Origin: Dyadobacter arcticus
GTDB lineage: Bacteria > Bacteroidota > Bacteroidia > Cytophagales > Spirosomataceae
DNA length: 64,000 nucleotides
Direction: 5' to 3'
NCBI RefSeq assembly: GCF_011762185.1
Contig: NZ_JAASQJ010000004.1
Coordinates: 186,001 to 250,000, forward strand
Shown: one piece after another, positions 43,172-51,943 of the stretch
Numbering within the stretch: position 1 is the stretch's first letter
Layout of the letters: every line of letters starts with the position of its first letter
Made by a program: the position numbers and the translations under genes
Notes under the pieces: model-generated
The model's database searches: none
What the model was told of the DNA's origin: nothing
Seen by the model: only the letters and a program-made list of their open reading frames with translations

Positions 43172-43729
43172 TTATTGAACGGAGACTTTCCGGATTTTTG
43201 ATTCGTCAATGTTGAAATGTTTGACCACAGCATTATAATCCTTGAAATCAACCGAGCCATTGGTCCTCGCCGCAAAATCAGCTGGAACGACAACAATTCT
43301 AAATTCCTGGTTCTTAGTATAGTCATCTGTTAATGTGCTCAGGGTAACGTTACCATCCAGAAAGATGGAAAAATCATTTTTAGTTTGGTCAAAATTGTAA
43401 GTCAGCAGTCCGCCAGCTGTAAAGAAAGCGGTTTGCGGAAGCAAACGATATGCTTTCAAAGTTGTGTTGCCTGACGTTACATCATCCCAATGAATATAAA
43501 CCAAAACCGCATCCGATTCCAGTACCGTTACTTTTGCATCCGCATAAGAAAGCGAATATTGGAACTGGTTCGCTGTTGTGAAATTTACATTCACCAAATC
43601 AAAAGTCGTGCCTGTAACATCTATGCTTCCTCCATCTGCTCCCTGAGGTCCGGGAGGGCCTTCCGGGCCAGTGCAACCTTGGAAGATGGCGACCAGAATA
43701 AGTAGTAGGGGAATGAGTTTTTTGTTCAT
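43172..43729 (-). CDS. Lipoprotein with short collagen-like segment
   Basis: A 185-residue predicted lipoprotein. From the ATG at 43729 the signal LIPLLLILVAIFQGC ends in a lipobox cysteine near residue 19, immediately followed by the collagen-like GPEGPPGPQGADGG. The rest (about 35-185) is a beta-rich domain (VLVYIHWDDVTSGNTTLKAY; YTKNQEFRIVVVPADFA) ending with DYNAVVKHFNIDESKIRKV. Such Gly-Pro-rich lipoproteins are frequent in Bacteroidota and uncharacterised. The frame is open further upstream, but that part is not signal-like. Confidence 0.75.
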   Translation of the reverse strand: MNKKLIPLLLILVAIFQGCTGPEGPPGPQGADGGSIDVTGTTFDLVNVNFTTANQFQYSLSYADAKVTVLESDAVLVYIHWDDVTSGNTTLKAYRLLPQTAFFTAGGLLTYNFDQTKNDFSIFLDGNVTLSTLTDDYTKNQEFRIVVVPADFAARTNGSVDFKDYNAVVKHFNIDESKIRKVSVQ

Positions 43730-44002
43730 GATTGCGCTAATTAAATTGAAAATGGATAAAAAATTTATTTTTAGATGTAAATGCAATTATAAAGTTTAAT
43801 TCCGGATCGTGCATTAACGGTCGTTAACAAAAGCACGCCAGGTATGGTATAAATGCAACATAGTCTCAAACTAGGCGCAACATCAGTTTATTGTTTTCTT
43901 TAATGATATAATAATTTGCGTAGATGGCGGATACCTGTTACTTTTCAACCCGACAAAAGTATTCAGTTCAATAATTTCAAATAATTTAAAAAAGCAGGTG
44001 AT

Positions 44003-44425
44003 ATGATTAATAGGAAAGCAACAGCCGTTTGGAAAGGCACAGGAAAAGAAGGTACAGGTACAATGAGTACACAAAGCACTGTCCTTGAAAATACCCAATA
44101 TTCCTTCAATACCCGTTTCGCCGATGGCAAAGGGACCAACCCGGAAGAGTTGATAGCAGCAGCGCACGCAGGATGTTTTGCAATGAAATTGAGTTTTGAA
44201 CTCAATGCAGTGGGCTTCACTGCGGATGAATTGAATGCAACGGCTACGGTTTCTCTTGATCCTGCAAAAGGCCAGGTGGTGAAAAGCGCAATAGATTTGA
44301 AAGCAAGAGTTCCTGAGATCTCGGCTGAGCAATTTGCCGAAGTTGCCGATAAAGCAAAGAAAGAGTGCCCGATCTCGCAATTATTAAATGCAGAGATTAC
44401 ATTGAATGCGGAGTTGGTTTCATAG
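44003..44425 (+). CDS. OsmC/Ohr-family peroxiredoxin
   Basis: A 140-residue OsmC-family thiol peroxidase that reduces organic hydroperoxides. The two redox cysteines are Cys58 in EELIAAAHAGCFAM and Cys122 in KKECPISQLL; KGTNPEELIAAAHAGCF is the usual OsmC helix start. The length matches OsmC rather than Ohr. It is a single gene; an inverted repeat follows it. A 273-base region upstream shows no gene and no exact TAnnTTTG. Confidence 0.92.
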   Translation: MINRKATAVWKGTGKEGTGTMSTQSTVLENTQYSFNTRFADGKGTNPEELIAAAHAGCFAMKLSFELNAVGFTADELNATATVSLDPAKGQVVKSAIDLKARVPEISAEQFAEVADKAKKECPISQLLNAEITLNAELVS

Positions 44426-44432
44426 GTAGAGT

Positions 44433-44501
44433 GTCACACTGAGCGCAGTCGAAGTGCGTTGCTACTTAGCAGAACCGTCCTTCGACTGCGCTCAGGATGA
44501 C
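44433..44501. repeat. Long inverted repeat between osmC and hemW
   Basis: Two 22-base arms, 44433-44454 and 44480-44501, are inverted copies with 20 of 22 positions paired; the shared core is ctgagcgcagtcgaag. The spacer is 25 bases. It lies between convergent genes, so it may end transcription from both sides, though no T-run follows. Similar cactgagcgcagtcgaag-type palindromes are, to my knowledge, common dispersed repeats in Bacteroidota genomes. Confidence 0.7.
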
Positions 44502-44504
44502 AAC

Positions 44505-45629
44505 CTACTCAATAAATAAATCACTCGCAATCCGGTCCGCAAACAGTTTCCCCGCACTGGTGAGGAATAGCGAGTCGGAATCCTCCCGGATCCAGTTAAG
44601 GCACGCCATTTTTTCAAGATCCTTTTGATGGGCGGTATTGAAAATTCCTCCCGACAACTCTTCGAGTTTATCTTTATTCACGCCCCATTTGGTTCTCAAC
44701 CCGGTTAACAGATACTCATTGGTCTGATCCGCAGCAGACAATATTTCATGCGTTGCAGGAATGAGGTTTTGGCGAATGGCATCAATATATTTAACATTGT
44801 TCGAGACATTGTATTCCCGGCTAATACCATTATAGGAATGTGCGCTGGGCCCTACACCCAGGTAGGGCCTCTGCTTCCAATACGAACTGTTATGTTTGCT
44901 ATACTGCTCATGACGGGCAAAATTGGAGATTTCATATTGCTCGTATCCATTTTCCGCAAGCGTTTCAACAAGAATTTCGAATTGCTGGGCAGCAAATTCT
45001 TCATCAATGGGTCTGAGTTTTTTCTTCCTGACCCAGCTGCCAAATGCGGTTTGCGGTTCAATGGTAAGGCAATAGGCTGAAATATGAGCAACATTCAGGG
45101 CGAAAGCCTTTTGCAGGTCAGTTTGCAGAATGGTGTGATTTTGCGCGGGAATGGCGTAAATCAGATCAATGGATATGTTTTTAATTCCGATCTGCTGTGC
45201 GGTACAAACGCAACTTTCCGCCTCATTGGCAGAGTGAATGCGGTTCAGGAATTGAAGATGCTGATCGTTAAATGATTGTATGCCAATGCTTAACCGATTG
45301 ATACCCGCTTCGAAAAGCTGCGACAATTTTGCGCTGTCCAGGTCGTCGGGATTCGCTTCCAGCGTGATTTCGGCATCGGACGCTACATGGAAGTGTTGGT
45401 AAACGATGCCAATCAAAAATTCGAGCTCCGCTTTGTCAAGTATTGACGGGGTACCTCCGCCAAAATAAATAGTTTCAAAGCTTTGATCCGGCAGATAGGA
45501 TTTTCGCAGCTCGATTTCCCGGGCAATGGCATCCACCATCGCCTTTTTAGTAGAAATATTCGTGCTGAAATGGAAATCGCAATAATGACAAGCCTGCCTG
45601 CAAAATGGAATATGAATATATAAATGCAT
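44505..45629 (-). CDS. hemW: HemW-like radical SAM protein (coproporphyrinogen oxidase homologue)
   Basis: A 374-residue radical-SAM protein of the HemN/HemW group. The cluster motif is HIPFCRQACHYCDF with the C-x3-C-x2-C spacing, followed by YFGGGTPSIL and LEANPDDLD. It lacks the N-terminal extension of true HemN, so a heme-chaperone (HemW) role is more likely than coproporphyrinogen oxidation. Start at ATG 45629: the reading frame extends further but the family begins at MHLYIHIPFC. That ATG shares its A with the TAA of the upstream TonB receptor (TAATG), indicating translational coupling. Confidence 0.9.
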   Translation of the reverse strand: MHLYIHIPFCRQACHYCDFHFSTNISTKKAMVDAIAREIELRKSYLPDQSFETIYFGGGTPSILDKAELEFLIGIVYQHFHVASDAEITLEANPDDLDSAKLSQLFEAGINRLSIGIQSFNDQHLQFLNRIHSANEAESCVCTAQQIGIKNISIDLIYAIPAQNHTILQTDLQKAFALNVAHISAYCLTIEPQTAFGSWVRKKKLRPIDEEFAAQQFEILVETLAENGYEQYEISNFARHEQYSKHNSSYWKQRPYLGVGPSAHSYNGISREYNVSNNVKYIDAIRQNLIPATHEILSAADQTNEYLLTGLRTKWGVNKDKLEELSGGIFNTAHQKDLEKMACLNWIREDSDSLFLTSAGKLFADRIASDLFIE

Positions 45630-47698
45630 TACTTCGAACTTTTCTGCCACTCCCAACCAACCTTCACACCGGCCCAAAGATTATCTTTTGGCGCACCATT
45701 ATAATACCTGTTTCCGAAAGCATTGAGATCATAACCCAGGCTGTAAATCCCCGCATTGACCTTTTCTGCGGATACAGAAAGTTCACTGTAAAAATGCTGA
45801 CCCCAGCTCTTCTTCCAGCTAATGCGACCAATCCATTGATTGTAAGCCGTATTCTTGACGGTATTGGCATCATTCAAAAAAAATGAGCCGCCGTATTGAT
45901 AGGTAATGTAGGCTGAAAATCCATATTTGAATAAAGCATCCAGGCCGGAGGTTTGAGATAACCTTGGAATGCCAGGGATCAATTTGCCGGAAAGATCAAC
46001 CTCTCCCTGTTTCAAATCTTCGAAAGTGTACCTGGTCCATGTGCCAGTATTCCAAAGTTTTAAAATTAAAGGCAACTCGGGATCTGAAAGGATTTCATAA
46101 GCGATGCTCCATTCCAATCCTTTCTGACGTGTTTTCCCCGCATTGATAAAAAATTCTGCCCCGGCTTCATTGGTTCTTCTTACAATCGTTTCTTTTAGGC
46201 CGAAATGGTATAGGCTGAGTTCACCCGTAATACGTTTGCCCAGCCGACGGATGCCAACTTCTGCATTTGCACCTCTCTCGGCTTCAAGAGCTTTTCGAAA
46301 GCCACCAGCCGAAGGCCGTACTTCTTGCAGGGTAGGGGGGGAGAAACCGCCGCTGTATGAAGCGATAACCGCCCAATTTTTACCAATAACCTTATTTGCC
46401 GCGAACCGGGGCACAAAAATACCATCGAAATTCTTTTTGTCTTTGTTGTAAGGAAGCGCGACAAAACGCTCGTATTTATATTTGAATGTGTTATAACTCA
46501 CTCCTGCACTCAATGTCAGATCCGTAAAGAAAACAGCTTCCAGCTGACTGAAAACAGATAAGTTAGTGGTTCGTAGGTCCTCTACCGTTTGTTGTTTGTC
46601 CGGGCGACCTCCTATATTGTCATAATTCCGCTGGGCTGATTTGCCATACTGCCATTCAAATCCGCTGGTCCAATTAGTTTTTATGTCGCAAATCTGGGCC
46701 CGGTTTTGCCAGATATTCCGTCCGCCAATGCCATTTTCATCCCTTTTTTCATAATTGGTGATAAATGGATTGGCAAAATCGGTATAAGTAAGGTATAGGG
46801 CCGTGGATTGCGTCCAGGTGTCTGAAAGAGGCAGAATGTAATTACCACCCAGCAAAGCGAGTTTGGTATAAATGGCGGCCTGTTGCGCCTCACTGCCGGG
46901 GACATTGGCCGTGGACTGGCGAGCCAGTTTCGGGTTATTCTGGTATTGGGCAAGATTGATACCACCTGGAGTTTCATAATACAAATCAGAATATATGCCG
47001 AGTAACGACAATGTACCATCTCCAACTTTCGAAGACGATGTGAACCGAATGGCATCTCTGGTCATCCCACTGTGATTGCGATACCCATCCTGTTCGCTGT
47101 GGCCATATTGGATAGAAATATCCCCGACCTGGATGGTGGAGTTCCGGCTTTGGAAACCATATTTTCCAAAACTGATGCTTTGTTCAATACGATTTTGAAG
47201 GTTATTGTCGGGATGGCTTTGTAGGAGGACAACGCCGCCTGTACCCGCGCCATAAATGCTGCTGCCTGGACCTTTAATGATTTCCATTCCCTGCACCGCG
47301 TTGTAATCCAATGAATTGAGTGGCGTATTTCCACTTGCGTCCGTAAACGGGATCCCGTTCCAATAAAATTTGACATTACGTACACCGAAAGGCGAACGTA
47401 TAAGGCTCCCGCGAACGGAAAAGCGGTAGCTCCCTGGCGAGCGTTCTTCCATTTTCACTCCCGGAACGGTATTGACCGCATTTGCCCAGGTATTGGTCGA
47501 AAATCTCTCCAATGTTCGTGAGGTAAGTAAGCCTACAGTTGCTGTTGTAGTCAGCGGGTCGGCCCTGGATTCGAATGCGTTGATTGTAATTTCCTGTAAT
47601 TCACGGGCTTTCAACGTATCCACCGGAATTTGTGAGGTAGCTGAATTGGCAAAGATTGGAATCGCGACTAATAGGCCAGGAATGGAGATTTTTTGCAT
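45629..47698 (-). CDS. TonB-dependent outer-membrane receptor
   Basis: A 689-residue receptor. Signal peptide from ATG 47698 (ISIPGLLVAIPIFANS ... ATSQ); the longer frame to 47764 would bury it. The plug domain at about 45-165 contains INAFESRADPL, NTVPGVKMEERSPGSYRFSV, the RGSLIRSPFGVRNVKFYWNG segment and MEIIKGPGSSIYGAGTGGVV. The remaining ~520 residues form the 22-strand barrel. No carboxypeptidase-regulatory domain and no SusD partner, so it is not a glycan receptor; the shape fits a FecA/siderophore, heme or cobalamin type. Its coupling to hemW favours an iron- or heme-related cargo, an inference only. Confidence 0.9.
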   Translation of the reverse strand: MQKISIPGLLVAIPIFANSATSQIPVDTLKARELQEITINAFESRADPLTTTATVGLLTSRTLERFSTNTWANAVNTVPGVKMEERSPGSYRFSVRGSLIRSPFGVRNVKFYWNGIPFTDASGNTPLNSLDYNAVQGMEIIKGPGSSIYGAGTGGVVLLQSHPDNNLQNRIEQSISFGKYGFQSRNSTIQVGDISIQYGHSEQDGYRNHSGMTRDAIRFTSSSKVGDGTLSLLGIYSDLYYETPGGINLAQYQNNPKLARQSTANVPGSEAQQAAIYTKLALLGGNYILPLSDTWTQSTALYLTYTDFANPFITNYEKRDENGIGGRNIWQNRAQICDIKTNWTSGFEWQYGKSAQRNYDNIGGRPDKQQTVEDLRTTNLSVFSQLEAVFFTDLTLSAGVSYNTFKYKYERFVALPYNKDKKNFDGIFVPRFAANKVIGKNWAVIASYSGGFSPPTLQEVRPSAGGFRKALEAERGANAEVGIRRLGKRITGELSLYHFGLKETIVRRTNEAGAEFFINAGKTRQKGLEWSIAYEILSDPELPLILKLWNTGTWTRYTFEDLKQGEVDLSGKLIPGIPRLSQTSGLDALFKYGFSAYITYQYGGSFFLNDANTVKNTAYNQWIGRISWKKSWGQHFYSELSVSAEKVNAGIYSLGYDLNAFGNRYYNGAPKDNLWAGVKVGWEWQKSSK

Positions 47699-47901
47699 AT
47701 AATAAAACTTGGGTCGGAAAATACAGGCTATGACGTTAACCCGCCGCTTTATTTCGAAGTTCAAAATGCAGCTGCTTTGAGAATAAAATTCTACAACGGT
47801 TCCATTTGAGCGCGTATAGTGGTCTGGTAAGATTTTTTTACCTTCTTTTTCATTAATAAGTTAATATATTAAAAATTATCACCTGTTAAAAAACCTCGAT
47901 T

Positions 47902-48360
47902 ATGAAAAAGATCAATTGGATGGTTGCTTCTTTGATGCTCATGGGAACACTGACGTTCACAAGTTGCTCGGAGAAGACGAAGGATTCTGCCAATGAAACT
48001 GTGGAAGAAGCCAAAGAAGATATGGATGAAAATGTTGCAGAAGCAAAAGCAGACATTAAAGAAGCCGGAAATGACTTTGAAGCAAAAGTAAAAGCGGATA
48101 AAGCCGCATTAAAGGAAGATATCGATGATGCAGTTGCTAAGCTTGATAGAAAAATAGAAGAAGCAGACGATAAAATGGATAAAGCTGCTGATAACGAAAA
48201 AGCGAAATGGAGAGAGCGCAAAGCTGAACTAAATGAAGAAAAAGAAGATTTGAAGGAATCCTGGAAAAAAGTTGAAAATGAAACCGCCGATAAGTGGGAT
48301 TCTTTTAAGGCCAGCACACAGGAAAAAATTGCTAAGGTGAAAGCAGATCTAAAAGATTAA
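47902..48360 (+). CDS. Coiled-coil lipoprotein rich in charged residues
   Basis: A 152-residue predicted lipoprotein. The signal WMVASLMLMGTLTFTSC ends in a lipobox-like cysteine near residue 22. The mature protein is almost wholly Ala, Lys, Glu and Asp with heptad-like runs (EEAKEDMDENVAEAKADIKE; KLDRKIEEADDKMDKAADNE), predicting long amphipathic helices like apolipoprotein- or LEA-type stress proteins. Low complexity also opens a spurious antisense frame. Function unknown; a role in envelope stress is speculative. A very strong terminator follows. Confidence 0.75.
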   Translation: MKKINWMVASLMLMGTLTFTSCSEKTKDSANETVEEAKEDMDENVAEAKADIKEAGNDFEAKVKADKAALKEDIDDAVAKLDRKIEEADDKMDKAADNEKAKWRERKAELNEEKEDLKESWKKVENETADKWDSFKASTQEKIAKVKADLKD

Positions 48361-48382
48361 ATGTATAGGGATAAAAATTAAA

Positions 48383-48413
48383 CAAAAAATGCTCCGACGA
48401 GGAGCATTTTTTG
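48383..48413. terminator. Bidirectional intrinsic terminator
   Basis: caaaaaatgctcc (48383-48395) and ggagcattttttg (48401-48413) form a perfect 13-bp stem with a 5-base loop; each strand ends in a T6 run. It serves the converging lipoprotein and CtlX-like genes. Confidence 0.9.
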
Positions 48414-48418
48414 TTTGG

Positions 48419-49375
48419 CTAGTTCATAGGTAAATGAATTTCCGTCATCATACATCGAGCGGAGCCGCCGCCATTTCCCTCGATCACCGCCAGGTCGGTA
48501 TGCACCAGCCGCGCATAATCACTCAGCATTCGTTTCTGCTTAGCAGTTAGTGAGTCGTAAGCCTGCGTGGACATGACCAAAAATTTGTCGGATTTATTGT
48601 TTCGCACCATCAGCATATTCCCTGCAAAGTGCCGCACCTGATCCAAAGAAATTTCAACAATGTATTTGTTAGTTTCTTCCAATGCTGCTCTCACCATTAG
48701 CCTCTCGTCCAGATTCTTAATGGCTTCGAGACAAACGACCGCAAAGATATCCCCAACGCACATAATGACATTGGTATGATAAATAGGTTTGCCATTTTCA
48801 TCTGATGCAGAAAACGACACGATTTCGTACCCTAATGCACCGGCAAATGCCTCTAAAACCTCTGGATGCGTCCGTGGTGACAGGCAGGCATAAGCAATTT
48901 TGTAGCGACGGTCTAAAACCATACTTCCAGTACCTTCAAGGAATTTCCCTTCGGATTCAAAGTGGGTGAGGTCGATGATTTCCTCAATATTGAAATCTTT
49001 CTTAAGGGCTTCAATAATATCAGGTCGTCGCTCGGTGCGACGATTTTCGGCCAGCATCGGATAAAGTACAACTTTTCCGCTCTGATGAAAAGAAACCCAA
49101 TTGTTAGGAAATACAGCGTCCGGACGGTGATTTTCTTCCGTATCGTCAAAAATGTGCAGATCAACCCCGACATGTTCCAACTGGTCGACCATTAAGTCAA
49201 ATTCTTCCCTGGCAGCCTGCTGGGCGGTTTCTCTTGTATTATCTGCAAAAGCTTCCTGCTGGAACTCATTGCTTTGGGCAGTTTCTTCATTAAAGCCAAA
49301 TCGCACCGGCCTGATCATCATGATCCGGGAGGTCGATTGGGGCTGAATCTGAACGGATGATGTGATGGTTCGCAT
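48419..49375 (-). CDS. ctlX: CtlX-like citrulline/arginine-deiminase-fold hydrolase
   Basis: A 318-residue pentein-fold enzyme. The N-terminal half has MMIRPVRFGFNEETAQSNEF and DAVFPNNWVSFHQSGKVVLY; the middle FLEGTGSMVLDRRYKIAYAC carries the acidic residue; the catalytic cysteine is Cys308 in GNGGGSARCMMTEIHL. The match is to the group called citrulline-utilization hydrolase or amidinotransferase-related proteins in Bacteroidota. It lies directly downstream of a second pentein gene on the same strand, 76 bases apart, so the two may act in sequence on arginine or citrulline. Enzymatic substrate inferred from family. Confidence 0.85.
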   Translation of the reverse strand: MRTITSSVQIQPQSTSRIMMIRPVRFGFNEETAQSNEFQQEAFADNTRETAQQAAREEFDLMVDQLEHVGVDLHIFDDTEENHRPDAVFPNNWVSFHQSGKVVLYPMLAENRRTERRPDIIEALKKDFNIEEIIDLTHFESEGKFLEGTGSMVLDRRYKIAYACLSPRTHPEVLEAFAGALGYEIVSFSASDENGKPIYHTNVIMCVGDIFAVVCLEAIKNLDERLMVRAALEETNKYIVEISLDQVRHFAGNMLMVRNNKSDKFLVMSTQAYDSLTAKQKRMLSDYARLVHTDLAVIEGNGGGSARCMMTEIHLPMN

Positions 49376-49397
49376 AGAAGTTGGTTTTTTGTTTAGT

Positions 49398-49448
49398 AGA
49401 CTTGCAAAGTCTTAAAGACTTGGCAAGTCTGGCAAGTCTGGCAAGTCT
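49398..49448. repeat. Tandem 9-bp repeats and palindromes between the two pentein genes
   Basis: The word tggcaagtc occurs three times in direct tandem (49421-49447), preceded by agacttgcaaagtct and agacttggcaagtct, which are near-palindromic. The segment fills most of the 76-base gap and could form several alternative hairpins. Similar aagacttggcaagtct words are, as far as I know, recurring intergenic repeats in Bacteroidota. Confidence 0.6.
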
Positions 49449-49451
49449 AAT

Positions 49452-50909
49452 TTACAAAAATTCGCGAAGCAATGGCATGCTCATGCAATGTGATCCGCCT
49501 CTTGCTCTCGAAAGTTCTGCCGAAGGAAGCATGATGAAGGTATCTGCTAGTGTGGAAGGTGAAAGTTCATCTGTTTCAAACTTTTCCAGCAGATCTTTGG
49601 CGGTGATAATTTTGAAACCTTCTTTGCGAAAAGCATCCAGCGTCTTGTCGTTCCGGTCATAACCGATCACAACCCCATCTTTCAACGCGAGTAAATTACA
49701 TGAATCTGTCCATTGTTCACGCTCGCCATATGGGAATTCATTTCCACCGGAATAGATAAATTTGACCGGTTCACTTGCACCGAGATCTTCCGCACTTATT
49801 TCGGATAAAAGGTCTTCGAGGTTCTCGATTTCTCTTGGCTGCTTCGCGTTTCCCTTCCTGAATTGTAAAATCCTGAACTCGCCGCGATTATCGGCCGGAG
49901 CAAAGAAATGGAGCACGTCTTTCTTTTTAGCTTCATCCCCCAATCTGGCGAGTGAACCCAGCAGCACCCAAATGTTTTTTTTCACCTGGGTAAATATGGT
50001 ATCGATATGCATGTAGTCCCTTTTTTTCGGGATTTTGATTATGGAGATTTTTTCGACAATATTTTTATCGAACAGAATTTTCATTACCTGCTGCGCGGCA
50101 TAAAGAGAAGTTCTTTCACTGCAACCAATTAAAAGGTGCTTGGGGGAGACCATCATTACGTCTCCGCCTTCCAGGGTGCAGCGGTGAAAATCACTTGCTT
50201 TTTCATCGTCGGGAAGAAGGAAATGCCTTTCATTTTCCGGTATCTCAATCAGGTTTTCCCGGATATGCTCAAAAAGCGGATGATAAAAGAAGACAAATTG
50301 CGCAAGAATGGATTCTCTTGTTCTTGCAGCCTTTGCCGGCTTGTTCAGCAGAATATGATCATTGATAACAATACCAATATCCCTCGTAAAAATCAGGTTT
50401 GGTAAAGGTGCAAAGAGCATCCTTTTATCTGAATATGAACCAGATATGAAAATCTTGGCAAGTTCGTGCGGATCGTAAGTGTATAATTCTTCCTGAATGC
50501 GATAAGAGCACCTTTCGATACCACAAATGGCGGCTGTTAATTTCACCCTTGTTTGCGCGTCTTCCAGTATCTCTCCCAGCAATCGCTGAATATCAACCAC
50601 ACAATCAGAAGCAAAGTAATTTTCCGAGCCCGGAATAAAGAAAGAGCGCGAAGGGTCATTGTCGATCTCGCCAACCCGTCCTTTGATCTTGTCTGGATCA
50701 AGAAAGTAGAGGAGCAATTTTACATAATAATCGTATTCACCCCGCCTCATTGTATCCAGGTGTACTATATCTTCAAAAAGCCAGTCTTGCGCCTTGCTGG
50801 GCACCACTTTTCCCAAACCTCGGTCCGGGCTGTGAATGAGCAGTCTTTTTAATGTGCCGGTTTCTGATGAGACTTTAATGGCGGAGCCGGAAGCTGATCC
50901 TGTTGTCAT
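49452..50909 (-). CDS. Arginine deiminase-related pentein-fold protein
   Basis: A 485-residue arginine-deiminase-family protein, longer than the usual ~410 residues. From ATG 50909 it begins with SGSAIKVSSETGTLKRLLIH; conserved ADI segments are LPNLIFTRDIGIVIND, FHRCTLEGGDVMMVSPKHLL, RDYMHIDTIFTQV and the catalytic RARGGSHCMSMPL (Cys475). The residues expected for guanidine binding (Asp in FTRD, Glu-Gly-Gly-Asp, His in HIDT) are all present, so it should be an active hydrolase. The extra length includes an insertion around residues 330-400. No argF or arcC gene is adjacent, so this is not a classical ADI fermentation operon; it pairs with the CtlX-like gene instead. Confidence 0.87.
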   Translation of the reverse strand: MTTGSASGSAIKVSSETGTLKRLLIHSPDRGLGKVVPSKAQDWLFEDIVHLDTMRRGEYDYYVKLLLYFLDPDKIKGRVGEIDNDPSRSFFIPGSENYFASDCVVDIQRLLGEILEDAQTRVKLTAAICGIERCSYRIQEELYTYDPHELAKIFISGSYSDKRMLFAPLPNLIFTRDIGIVINDHILLNKPAKAARTRESILAQFVFFYHPLFEHIRENLIEIPENERHFLLPDDEKASDFHRCTLEGGDVMMVSPKHLLIGCSERTSLYAAQQVMKILFDKNIVEKISIIKIPKKRDYMHIDTIFTQVKKNIWVLLGSLARLGDEAKKKDVLHFFAPADNRGEFRILQFRKGNAKQPREIENLEDLLSEISAEDLGASEPVKFIYSGGNEFPYGEREQWTDSCNLLALKDGVVIGYDRNDKTLDAFRKEGFKIITAKDLLEKFETDELSPSTLADTFIMLPSAELSRARGGSHCMSMPLLREFL

Positions 50910-51117
50910 AAACGAGGTATTGGAAAACCATGGATTGCAAAGTAATTGTTTCTTAATCAATTAAAAACTGCATTCTTGTAACAAACTGGTTGTCTGGGTA
51001 TTCGATTTAGAAATATGCAATTGGCGGGAACAACATAGCCTGCAAATAGGTTGTAGATTATATATCGCAGGCGCATTTGACCGTATATCATCATTTTCTT
51101 TTACGCCGAAAGCATGC

Positions 51118-51125
51118 TACTTTTG
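51118..51125 (+). promoter_or_regulatory. Promoter of the suf operon (-7 element)
   Basis: tacttttg is an exact TAnnTTTG match 43 bases before the sufC ATG; a tttt-rich segment sits about 20 bases upstream in place of a -33 box. A 258-base gap precedes sufC and shows no gene. Confidence 0.5.
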
Positions 51126-51167
51126 CGGTAAATTACCAAGAACTGTATTTTAAGTATAAAATCAAAT

Positions 51168-51926
51168 ATGCTCTATATTAATGACTTACATGCCTCAATT
51201 GAAGGCAAGGAAATATTAAAAGGCATCAACCTGGAAGTGAAAGCGGGAGAAGTGCACGCTATCATGGGGCCTAATGGTTCCGGCAAAAGTACCTTAGCAT
51301 CTGTTTTGGCTGGAAGAGAGGAATATGAAGTTACTGCTGGAAATGTCACATTTGACGGAAAAAATATTCTTGAAATGGCTCCTGAAGATAGGGCTGCAGA
51401 AGGTATTTTCCTCGCATTTCAATATCCTGTTGAAATCCCGGGGGTTACTACCATTAATTTTCTGAAAACTGCGGTAAATGAAATCCGCAAATATAGAGGT
51501 CAGAGCCCGCTGGACGCTGCACAATTCCTGAAAATGGTTCGTGAGAAGGCTAAATTGGTGAGCATGAACGACTCGCTTCTTAAACGGGCCCTGAATGAAG
51601 GGTTTTCAGGCGGCGAGAAAAAGAGGAATGAAATTTTTCAAATGGCTGTGTTGGAACCTAAACTGGCTATTCTGGATGAAACTGATTCAGGTCTGGACAT
51701 TGATGCATTGCGTATTGTTGCTGAGGGAGTTAATTCCCTTCGTTCTTCCGAACGCGCGACCATTGTAGTGACCCACTACCAGCGTCTGCTGGATTATATT
51801 ATCCCTGATTTTGTGCATGTCCTTTACAAAGGTAGGATTGTGAAATCCGGGCCTAAGGAACTGGCTTTCGAGTTGGAAGAAAAAGGTTATGACTGGATCA
51901 AGGCAGAAGTTGAAGCAGTAAGTTAA
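51168..51926 (+). CDS. sufC: Fe-S assembly ATPase SufC
   Basis: ABC-type ATPase of the SufBCD scaffold. The 252-residue protein has the Walker A motif GPNGSGKSTLASVL near residue 32, the signature FSGGEKKRNEIFQMAVLEP and LAILDETDSGLDIDALRIV (Walker B), the ETDSGLDID form being characteristic of SufC. It is first in the operon sufC-sufD-sufS-DUF5618-sufE-DUF59-bacilliredoxin; sufB, usually next to it, is not in the window. Own promoter likely (51118-51125). Confidence 0.97.
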   Translation: MLYINDLHASIEGKEILKGINLEVKAGEVHAIMGPNGSGKSTLASVLAGREEYEVTAGNVTFDGKNILEMAPEDRAAEGIFLAFQYPVEIPGVTTINFLKTAVNEIRKYRGQSPLDAAQFLKMVREKAKLVSMNDSLLKRALNEGFSGGEKKRNEIFQMAVLEPKLAILDETDSGLDIDALRIVAEGVNSLRSSERATIVVTHYQRLLDYIIPDFVHVLYKGRIVKSGPKELAFELEEKGYDWIKAEVEAVS

Positions 51927-51943
51927 GTATCAATCAATTGTCA

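Noticed and set aside
43084..43326. Upstream extension of the DUF1684 frame
   Set aside because: The extension overlaps the neighbouring lipoprotein gene's 3' end and has no signal peptide; the secreted form starts at 43083.
43883..44380. 165-codon frame antisense to osmC
   Set aside because: Overlaps the OsmC coding region; the translation is cysteine-rich without a pattern seen in real proteins.
47886..48317. 143-codon Ser/Ala/Phe-rich frame antisense to the coiled-coil lipoprotein
   Set aside because: The translation is a low-complexity mirror of the Lys/Glu/Ala codons on the coding strand.
49421..49447. Tandem tggcaagtc units considered as a CRISPR-like array
   Set aside because: Units are directly adjacent with no spacers and are only 9 bp long, so a CRISPR array is excluded.
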